DNA of 5,941 nt from Nanobdellota archaeon (GTDB lineage Archaea; Nanobdellota; Nanobdellia; Pacearchaeales; GW2011-AR1), in assembly GCA_030640395.1 (NCBI GenBank), contig DAOWJK010000014.1, positions 1 through 5,941 on the forward strand. Reading direction: 5' to 3'. Position numbers and translations under genes: made by a program. Positions 1-3,197 of this stretch are shown in pieces; the stretch's first letter is position 1, and every line of letters begins with the position of its first letter. The notes below the pieces were generated by a model, which was not told where the DNA came from, made no database searches, and saw only the letters and a list, made by a program, of their open reading frames with translations.

Positions 1-1
1 T

Positions 2-325
2 AAGGAACTTGAAGACTTGTTTGGTAAAAGTGATTATCGGATTTTTACAGGAGGAGTTATAGCTGATAAAGGGGGATTATATCTACTTTGTGAAGTTAAA
101 GACCATTCTCTAAAACTTGAACTTAATCAGTTTCAATTAGATAAAGGGAATCTTGATTATGTGAAAAAACTTGTCAGATTAATGAATTTATTTGATAGAA
201 AAAAAGTTGAATATTCTAAAGATTTTTCTGGGAGGGAATTGGAAGATTATATTTTATGTAGTGAAGAAAAACGCAGGTTGAGTGTGGAGGAAATTTTAGG
301 GGAAATTTCTGAAGAAAGGAAATAA
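2..325 (+). CDS. 3' end of an unrecognised gene (5'-truncated by the window edge)
   Basis: The reading frame is already open at base 2 (K-E-L-E-D-L-F-G...) and runs to a TAA at 323-325, so about 108 C-terminal residues are visible and the start lies outside the window. An in-frame TTG at 17 need not be a start, because the codons before it are equally protein-like. The visible part has a beta-rich N-terminal half (around YRIFTGGVIADKGGLYLLCE), then a charged helical half ending in EEILGEISEERK. I see no signal peptide, membrane segment, cysteine cluster or nucleotide-binding motif. I do not recognise the family. Coding is supported by the long open frame, a plausible soluble protein composition and A/T-rich third positions like the neighbouring genes. 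No T-run terminator follows within the next 50 nt. Confidence 0.7.
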   Translation, partial: KELEDLFGKSDYRIFTGGVIADKGGLYLLCEVKDHSLKLELNQFQLDKGNLDYVKKLVRLMNLFDRKKVEYSKDFSGRELEDYILCSEEKRRLSVEEILGEISEERK

Positions 326-353
326 TTTTCTAGGTGTTTATGAAAAATATTCT

Positions 354-371
354 ATGGTCCTAGAGGGATTT
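354..371 (-). repeat. Imperfect copy of the tRNA-Lys 3' end
   Basis: Bases 354-371 match 514-531, the last part of the tRNA-Lys gene plus one flanking base, at 16 of 18 positions; the differences are at 358 and 362. The copy has the same orientation as the tRNA and covers the discriminator base, the 3' acceptor strand and the end of the T arm. The match breaks off in the T loop. No matching 5' half (TAGGACC on the plus strand) is found between 371 and 515, so this is not a second tRNA. A fragmentary duplication, or a scar from integration at a tRNA 3' end, would explain it. Confidence 0.5.
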
Positions 372-383
372 CTTGCTCCCACA

Positions 384-435
384 CGCACTTGCTCAGGACA
401 TTCGCTTTGCTCACAAATAAATGCAAGTGCGAATG
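384..435. repeat. Overlapping, mutually exclusive inverted repeats
   Basis: CGCACTTGC at 384-392 is the exact reverse complement of 423-431, with 30 nt between. CATTCGC at 399-405 is the exact reverse complement of 429-435, with 23 nt between. The right arms overlap at 429-431, so one RNA or single-strand molecule could form only one stem completely. A third pairing (357-365 with 392-399) touches the left arm of the first. In A+T-rich DNA these G+C-containing arms are unlikely to be chance. Direction and function are unknown. Confidence 0.55.
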
Positions 436-491
436 CTCGACCCCCGAAATTAAATCTTGTGAATTTACAAGACTTGAAATCCAAGAATCAA

Positions 492-511
492 ATGCTGTCT
501 GGCGACAGCAT
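492..511 (-). other. Perfect hairpin just 3' of tRNA-Lys
   Basis: ATGCTGTC (492-499) and GACAGCAT (504-511) form eight perfect pairs around a 4-nt loop. Read on the minus strand the hairpin begins 3 nt after the tRNA discriminator base at 515, so it would lie at the very start of the tRNA trailer. No T-run follows it closely, which argues against a simple terminator. It may be a barrier or landmark for 3'-end processing of the precursor. This is inference from position. Confidence 0.45.
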
Positions 512-514
512 AAA

Positions 515-589
515 TGGCCCTGGAGGGATTTGAACCCCCGACACCTAGATTAAGAGTCTAGTGCTCTAACCAAGCTGAGCTACAGAGCC
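515..589 (-). tRNA. tRNA-Lys (anticodon CUU)
   Basis: Read on the minus strand, a full 75-nt cloverleaf folds. The 7-bp acceptor is GGCTCTG with CAGGGCC (one T-G pair). The D stem is GCTC/GAGC with loop AGCTTGGTTA. The anticodon stem is CTAGA/TCTAG with loop CTCTTAA, giving anticodon CTT, which reads AAG (Lys). A 5-nt variable region GTGTC is followed by T stem GGGGG/CCCTC with loop TTCAAAT, and then discriminator A. There is no intron at 37/38 and no encoded CCA; the minus strand continues TTTATG after the discriminator, so CCA must be added enzymatically. A TATA-like TTTAAA lies at 616-621, about 27-32 nt upstream of the mature 5' end, consistent with a few nt of leader removed by RNase P. 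Confidence 0.97.
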
Positions 590-612
590 ATACTTTTTTA
601 TTGAAACAATAG

Positions 613-625
613 TTTTTTAAATTAT
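613..625. promoter_or_regulatory. Shared divergent TATA box (tRNA-Lys and TFS-like gene)
   Basis: The intergenic gap 590-642 holds one strong TATA candidate, a T6 run leading into TTTAAA at 616-621 and ATTAT. TTTAAA is its own reverse complement. Its centre is about 29 nt from the tRNA 5' end at 589 and about 24 nt from the ATG at 643, both compatible with archaeal TATA spacing. No Shine-Dalgarno precedes the ATG, so the protein gene is probably leaderless. The call rests on position and composition only. Confidence 0.55.
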
Positions 626-642
626 CCTTTTCTAAAAAAATA

Positions 643-969
643 ATGACATTAAAGTTTTGCAGGAAATGTAAAACTCTACTAAGCCCAAAGAAAAAACAAG
701 GGGAAGTTTTCTTGAAATGTTCTAAGTGCGGTTTTGAATCAAACACAGATTTAACTTCGCGTGAAAATATTCCTAAAAAAGAAAAAGTTGGAAAAGGAGT
801 TTCTGAAGATAAAAATGTTTTTGCAACTTATAAGCATAAATGTTCAAAGTGCGGTCATGACAAGGCACAGGTTTTAGATTTAGGAGTGTCATATTCTGAC
901 GAGGATAATTTATTTTTAGTTACATGTGGAAAATGTGGATTTACTGAAAGAGTTGGGAAAGATTCTTAA
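643..969 (+). CDS. Divergent TFS/RpoM-type transcript-cleavage-factor paralogue
   Basis: This is a 108-aa two-zinc-ribbon protein built like archaeal TFS (homologue of TFIIS and RPB9/RPA12). The N-terminal ribbon has C6-x2-C9 and C26-x2-C29, a charged linker spans about 37-60, and the C-terminal ribbon has C67-x2-C70 and C95-x2-C98. TFS inserts its C-terminal ribbon into the RNA polymerase secondary channel and stimulates cleavage of backtracked RNA through an Asp-Glu pair on a hairpin. Here D86-E87 sit 9 and 8 residues before C95, exactly as in the canonical paralogue at 1160-1468. However, the usual Q-x-R just before them is G81-x-S83, and the aromatic at the ribbon core is L78. It may therefore be a weakened factor, an inhibitor-like competitor (Sulfolobus TFS4 is a known inhibitory paralogue), or a condition-specific form. 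The ATG at 643 is chosen because it puts C6 at normal TFS spacing and a TATA box at about -24; there is no ribosome binding site. Confidence 0.88.
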   Translation: MTLKFCRKCKTLLSPKKKQGEVFLKCSKCGFESNTDLTSRENIPKKEKVGKGVSEDKNVFATYKHKCSKCGHDKAQVLDLGVSYSDEDNLFLVTCGKCGFTERVGKDS

Positions 970-1159
970 AATGCGATTTCCGTCGAGTGATGTAAAGAAA
1001 TCGCTTACCGGAACAGGAAGCAAATCAAAGATTTCCATGCGTCCGCCAAGAATGTCGAACGAAAGGGAGATTCCAAAGAATAGCTTAGGCGAGCGATTTT
1101 GCGAGGAGAGAAAAATAATTCAATATTGACGACGAGCGAGGTCGGGAGTTGTCTTTTGT
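970..1159. other. Non-coding gap between two convergent TFS-type genes, with a strong hairpin
   Basis: No convincing gene is present. An open frame crosses 926-1129 but overlaps the TFS-like gene and reads as low-complexity basic sequence. GCGATTTC (973-980) and GAAATCGC (997-1004) form eight perfect pairs around a 16-nt loop, 3 nt after the stop codon of the plus-strand gene. AAATC/GATTT (1022-1026 and 1030-1034) is a minor stem. The plus strand is purine-rich and the CG dinucleotide (CGAG, GCGAG, GACG) is more frequent than in the flanking genes. A short A5 run at 1111-1115 would give a T-run for the minus-strand TFS transcript. Otherwise I see no recognised RNA family. Confidence 0.4.
973..1004 (+). 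other. Hairpin downstream of the TFS-like gene
   Basis: The two 8-base arms GCGATTTC and GAAATCGC are perfectly complementary around a 16-nt loop and begin just after the stop codon at 967-969. No T-run follows, so it does not look like a classic terminator. A role in mRNA 3'-end stability, or part of a small RNA, is possible. Confidence 0.4.
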
Positions 1160-1468
1160 TTAAGTAGTGTCCTTGATTGTGTGCCCGCATTTTGTGCACT
1201 GGAAGAATTTTGTTTCTGCTTCGTCTGCTGCCCGTGCCTGAACAGTCCAGAAATACGCCTTGTCGTTTGAACACTTCACGCATTTCTCCGTCGTGATTGG
1301 TCTGGTGTCAATATCCTTTTCCCGAATCACCGCAACTTCTTTTCTTTCGTCTATTTTTTCAGAAGAAATTATTTTGATTTTATCTTTAGTGGAATAATTG
1401 CATCTCGGGCATCCGAAATTCTTTCTCTTTTGCATGAGAATCGCACCGCACTTTGGACAGAATTGCAT
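1160..1468 (-). CDS. Transcription factor S (TFS), canonical transcript-cleavage factor
   Basis: This 102-aa protein is the archaeal TFIIS-type factor that binds RNA polymerase and reactivates backtracked complexes by cleaving the RNA 3' end. All hallmarks are present: an N-terminal zinc ribbon with C4-x2-C7 and C20-x2-C23 (MQFCPKCG), a lysine/glutamate-rich linker at about 27-58, and a C-terminal ribbon with C63-x2-C66 and C91-x2-C94. The catalytic hairpin is Q77-A-R79-A-A-D82-E83. Length is typical of the family (about 100-110 aa). The ATG at 1468 places C4 at normal spacing. A TATA box (minus strand TTTTTAAA, 1490-1497) lies about 26 nt upstream and there is no Shine-Dalgarno, so the gene is probably leaderless. 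The signal peptidase gene ends only 34 nt upstream on the same strand, but this TATA box suggests independent transcription. A divergent paralogue converges on it at 643-969. Confidence 0.95.
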   Translation of the reverse strand: MQFCPKCGAILMQKRKNFGCPRCNYSTKDKIKIISSEKIDERKEVAVIREKDIDTRPITTEKCVKCSNDKAYFWTVQARAADEAETKFFQCTKCGHTIKDTT

Positions 1469-1487
1469 TTTATATTTTAATTAAACC

Positions 1488-1500
1488 TCTTTAAAAACTT
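1488..1500 (-). promoter_or_regulatory. TATA box of TFS, doubling as T-run after the signal peptidase gene
   Basis: On the minus strand the sequence reads AAGTTTTTAAAGAGG; TTTTTAAA (1490-1497) is centred about 26 nt upstream of the TFS ATG at 1468. The same T5 run begins 5 nt after the signal peptidase stop codon (1503-1505), so it could also help end that transcript. Confidence 0.5.
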
Positions 1501-1502
1501 TC

Positions 1503-2132
1503 CTAATTTTCTCTGCACAACCCTCTTTCTGATTTAGGTTTTGCATGTTCATAAAATATTAATTTGCCCCAGCCAATGTAAGGAGCAATTTTGAAAACAG
1601 CTTTTCCCACTAGTTGTTTTTCTTCAATATTTTTCTCAAAATTTAATTGTTTGTTATTATTGTCCCCTATTGTTGAAAAAAGATATTCATTGTCTTCTTT
1701 TTTAATTTCAATTATTCTATGAATTATTGGGTGTTCAACATTTCCATTAAAAATTATTACATCGCCGACTTTTAATTTTTCCGGTTTTGCTTGCACGATA
1801 AATAATATGTCTCCTTTGTTAAAACCATTTTTGAATATGAAATCCTGGAAATCTAATTTATTTATTATATGTCCTGAGTATTTTGATTCGTGGTTTTCCC
1901 ACCAGTTGTCAAAATTAGATAATAAATTTCCTTGATGATACATGCTGCAGGATTCAACAATTGCCAGGGGCAAATCTGTTCCTGTTGCAAAACTTAGAGT
2001 TGGGAAAAATATAAATTTTATTACAATAAAAATAAAAATTACTGAGATGAGCCAACCTTTTAAACTATCGTCTTTCCAGACTATAAAAGTAAATTTGTCC
2101 CAGAATTTTTTCAGTTCACTCTTTTTAATCAT
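1503..2132 (-). CDS. Archaeal signal peptidase I (Sec11-like, S26 family)
   Basis: A 209-aa membrane protease that removes signal peptides from secreted proteins. Residues about 26-50 form one hydrophobic segment (GWLISVIFIFIVIKFIFF...) preceded by lysine-rich cytoplasmic sequence, so the catalytic domain would face outside. The catalytic serine is S63 in E-S-C-S-M-Y-H. The putative catalytic histidine is H138 in HPIIHRI, where archaeal and ER enzymes have His rather than the bacterial Lys. D157 in T-I-G-D-N-N fits the conserved acidic position. Between S63-M64 and the GD-I (107-109) that normally follow each other within about ten residues lies an insert of roughly 40 residues with a W-W-E core (77-79). 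The protein ends in a charged tail with R-G-L-C that I cannot interpret. The ATG at 2132 has a TATA-like TTTTAAAAAC about 27 nt upstream and no ribosome binding site. The regulator gene 2216-2437 is upstream on the same strand, separated by 83 nt. Confidence 0.9.
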   Translation of the reverse strand: MIKKSELKKFWDKFTFIVWKDDSLKGWLISVIFIFIVIKFIFFPTLSFATGTDLPLAIVESCSMYHQGNLLSNFDNWWENHESKYSGHIINKLDFQDFIFKNGFNKGDILFIVQAKPEKLKVGDVIIFNGNVEHPIIHRIIEIKKEDNEYLFSTIGDNNNKQLNFEKNIEEKQLVGKAVFKIAPYIGWGKLIFYEHAKPKSERGLCREN

Positions 2133-2152
2133 TAAATAGTTTAGAAAATTGT

Positions 2153-2164
2153 AGTTTTTAAAAT
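2153..2164 (-). promoter_or_regulatory. TATA box of the signal peptidase gene
   Basis: The minus strand reads CATTTTAAAAACTAC here. TTTTAAAAA is centred near 2159, about 27 nt upstream of the ATG at 2132, the same arrangement as in front of the TFS genes. The call rests on position and composition. Confidence 0.5.
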
Positions 2165-2179
2165 GTGTTATTATTTGAA

Positions 2180-2203
2180 CTGTAAAGTAAGAGTTACTTA
2201 CAG
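2180..2203 (-). other. Near-perfect inverted repeat between regulator and signal peptidase genes
   Basis: CTGTAAAGTAA (2180-2190) pairs with TTACTTACAG (2194-2203) over ten base pairs with a single bulged A and a 3-nt loop. It lies 12 nt past the stop of the winged-helix gene and about 48-71 nt upstream of the signal peptidase ATG, just upstream of that gene's TATA box. It may be a 3'-end hairpin of the regulator mRNA or a binding site acting on the signal peptidase promoter. Confidence 0.45.
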
Positions 2204-2215
2204 AGTCAAAGAAAT

Positions 2216-2437
2216 TTATTTTTTCAATTTAACAGTCTTATATGACTTCCCATTAATCTTGTGTTTTTTATGTTCAATAATTTCAACGAAACCAAAAAAT
2301 TCTAATTCTCTAACTTGTGTTCTAATTGTTTGATAATTAGTATTAATTTTTGTTTCTAAATATCTCATAGATTTCTCTCCAGTTTTTAATAATTCAAGTA
2401 TCTTCTTTTTTATTTCTAAAGCAGTTCTTCTTTTCAT
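2216..2437 (-). CDS. Small winged helix-turn-helix DNA-binding protein
   Basis: This 73-aa basic protein is the size of a single winged-helix domain. Helix 1 is about 6-19 (ALEIKKKILELLKTG). Helix 2 is about 22-31 (KSMRYLETKI). The likely recognition helix is about 35-48 (YQTIRTQVRELEFFGF). A beta-wing follows at about 49-71 with the basic turn HKKHKINGKSYKTVKLKK. It should bind DNA as a dimer; no ligand or metal-binding domain is attached, and there is no cysteine. The target is unknown. It is transcribed away from the small gene at 2473-2736 through overlapping promoters, so control of itself and of that neighbour is the simplest guess. The ATG at 2437 has TTTATA on the minus strand at 2465-2460, about 23 nt upstream, and no ribosome binding site. 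Confidence 0.82.
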   Translation of the reverse strand: MKRRTALEIKKKILELLKTGEKSMRYLETKINTNYQTIRTQVRELEFFGFVEIIEHKKHKINGKSYKTVKLKK

Positions 2438-2445
2438 GCTACTTG

Positions 2446-2465
2446 TTTATAGCAAATATTATAAA
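2446..2465. promoter_or_regulatory. Face-to-face overlapping divergent TATA boxes
   Basis: TTTATA at 2446-2451 (plus strand) and its inverted copy TATAAA at 2460-2465 (TTTATA on the minus strand) are 8 nt apart. The plus box ends 22 nt before the ATG at 2473, and the minus box ends 23 nt before the ATG at 2437. Each box lies inside the other promoter, between its TATA box and its start, so initiation complexes on the two strands should exclude each other. The pair also forms an inverted repeat that could serve as an operator. Confidence 0.5.
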
Positions 2466-2472
2466 TAAAGAA

Positions 2473-2736
2473 ATGCAACTAATTGGTAGCAATAAGATGC
2501 CATACGAAAAAACAATATTCAATGAAAATCAACTAAGAAAAGTAATTAAGGAAACTTCCAAAACAGAATTTGAAAATAATTACAAAAAATATAGATTTGA
2601 GTTGGATAAAGTCTGGCATTTTTTAAATAAACTAAAAGAAGACGTGGTCATTTTAACCAGAGATTTGGGAATAAGAAAAGAAGCAGAAAGAGAGAAGTTT
2701 GGAATTAATAAAAATAAATCTGTTTTCAAAGAATAA
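2473..2736 (+). CDS. Small hypothetical protein, divergent from the winged-helix regulator
   Basis: This open frame gives 87 aa from the ATG at 2473 to the TAA at 2734-2736. The protein is highly charged and looks mostly helical (for example NENQLRKVIKETSKTEFENNYKKYRFELDKVWHFLNKLKEDVVILTRDLG), with no cysteines, signal peptide or membrane segment. I do not recognise a family. Other starts are TTG at 2443, which would put the regulator's promoter inside the coding region, and ATG at 2497 (79 aa). The ATG at 2473 is preferred because TTTATA sits 22 nt upstream, matching the leaderless pattern seen elsewhere. A T8 run starts 15 nt after the stop. It may be a partner or target of the divergent regulator; this is inference from arrangement. 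Confidence 0.6.
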   Translation: MQLIGSNKMPYEKTIFNENQLRKVIKETSKTEFENNYKKYRFELDKVWHFLNKLKEDVVILTRDLGIRKEAEREKFGINKNKSVFKE

Positions 2737-2750
2737 TTAATCAACAGGAA

Positions 2751-2780
2751 TTTTTTTTCTAATATTGAAATAGATTTTTT
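2751..2780 (+). terminator. Oligo-T terminator after the small gene
   Basis: Eight consecutive T residues at 2751-2758, and a second run of six at 2775-2780, follow the stop codon at 2736. Archaeal RNA polymerase terminates on such T-runs in the non-template strand without needing a hairpin. The next gene has its own TATA box at 2812. Confidence 0.6.
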
Positions 2781-2811
2781 AATTTGTGCAAGGCTTGTGA
2801 TTGCCGAAACC

Positions 2812-2817
2812 TTTAAA
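2812..2817 (+). promoter_or_regulatory. TATA box of the regulator-cdc48 operon
   Basis: TTTAAA, preceded by the purine-containing GCCGAAACC that could act as a BRE, is centred about 28 nt upstream of the ATG at 2843. The 8+5+8 palindrome begins two bases after it. Confidence 0.6.
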
Positions 2818-2818
2818 A

Positions 2819-2839
2819 GTATACACTTCTTGTGTATAC
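2819..2839. promoter_or_regulatory. Perfect palindromic operator between TATA box and start codon
   Basis: Arms GTATACAC (2819-2826) and GTGTATAC (2832-2839) are exact reverse complements separated by TTCTT. The 21-bp site begins two bases after the TATA box and ends three bases before the ATG. A dimeric protein bound there would block initiation. The first gene of the operon encodes a protein with an AbrB-like DNA-binding domain, so autorepression is the simplest reading. The arms do not recur elsewhere in the window. Confidence 0.7.
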
Positions 2840-2842
2840 AAT

Positions 2843-3196
2843 ATGGTAGACATATTTGACAACACAATCCTTTGCAGAAAATGCAATGCAAAAATGAAAA
2901 AAGCAAAAATAGCAAAAAGAGGATTTTTGTTCAGAGCTGTAATTTGCCCAAAGTGCGACGAGAAAATTATTCATCCTGTTGATGAACAGGAATACAATAA
3001 ATTTATAAATTTAAAAAATAAAGAATTTAGGGTTAAGATGAGATTGGTTGGAAATAGTTATGCTGTGTCTATTCCAAAGGAGATTGTTTTGTTTATGAAT
3101 CAGCAGGAAAAAGCCATGGATGATATGGTTAAATTATGTTTTGAAGAAATAGGAAGGTTAAGTTTAAATTTTGGAGAATTAAAACAGAGAAAATAA
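2843..3196 (+). CDS. Zinc-ribbon/AbrB-like (SpoVT-AbrB fold) transcriptional regulator
   Basis: This is a 117-aa protein. An N-terminal zinc ribbon has C11-x2-C14 and C35-x2-C38 (LCRKC ... ICPKC), with a lysine-rich stretch between. A linker spans about 39-60, and residues about 62-83 match the swapped-hairpin AbrB/MazE DNA-binding core (FRVKMRLVGNSYAVSIPKEI). The tail 84-117 is helical and probably helps dimerise. Such domains bind palindromic DNA as dimers. A perfect palindrome lies between this gene's TATA box and its start, pointing to autoregulation. The ATG at 2843 is chosen because it puts the TATA box at about -28; a longer TTG start at 2801 would place the TATA box and operator inside the coding region. 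The gene ends one base before cdc48, with which it almost certainly shares a transcript. A MazE-like antitoxin is an alternative, but no toxin gene is adjacent. Confidence 0.8.
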   Translation: MVDIFDNTILCRKCNAKMKKAKIAKRGFLFRAVICPKCDEKIIHPVDEQEYNKFINLKNKEFRVKMRLVGNSYAVSIPKEIVLFMNQQEKAMDDMVKLCFEEIGRLSLNFGELKQRK

Positions 3197-3197
3197 A

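Larger units (their letters stand above)
326..514. other. Non-coding interval dense in inverted repeats
   Basis: No convincing open frame is present. The stretch is more G+C-rich than its surroundings and is packed with complementary arms: GTCCTAGAG (357-365) with CTCAGGAC (392-399, one bulge); CGCACTTGC (384-392) with GCAAGTGCG (423-431), nine perfect pairs; CATTCGC (399-405) with GCGAATG (429-435), which competes with the previous stem for bases 429-431; TCTTGT (455-460) with ACAAGA (467-472); and ATGCTGTC (492-499) with GACAGCAT (504-511). GCTC occurs four times (375, 391, 409, 435) at irregular spacing. It could be a structured non-coding RNA on either strand, the processed 3' trailer of the minus-strand tRNA transcript, or the decayed remains of a small repeat element. 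The sequence does not decide between these. Confidence 0.5.

Noticed and set aside
375..438. CRISPR-like or tandem repeat array based on the recurring GCTC words
   Set aside because: The four copies are at irregular spacing (16, 18 and 26 nt) and share only short words, with no repeat-spacer pattern.
354..450. A second, intron-containing tRNA gene ending at 354
   Set aside because: Only the 3' acceptor strand and T-arm edge resemble a tRNA. No matching 5' acceptor strand, anticodon arm or TTC-containing T loop is found on the minus strand.
926..1129. A small plus-strand gene overlapping the end of the TFS-like gene
   Set aside because: It overlaps the conserved C-terminal zinc ribbon in another frame, and its product is low-complexity with no recognisable fold.
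1942..2139. A plus-strand small protein gene
   Set aside because: It is antisense to the signal peptidase N-terminus and catalytic serine region, which has clear family motifs.
2443..2472. TTG start at 2443 for the small plus-strand gene
   Set aside because: It would put both divergent TATA boxes inside the coding region; the ATG at 2473 fits the leaderless promoter spacing seen at other genes.
2801..2842. TTG start at 2801 for the zinc-ribbon/AbrB-like gene
   Set aside because: The added 14 residues would be encoded by the TATA box and the palindrome; the ATG at 2843 is correctly placed for a leaderless start.
2843..3196. Toxin-antitoxin module with the AbrB-like protein as antitoxin
   Set aside because: The adjacent genes are cdc48 downstream and an unrelated charged protein behind an oligo-T terminator upstream; no toxin-like partner is seen.
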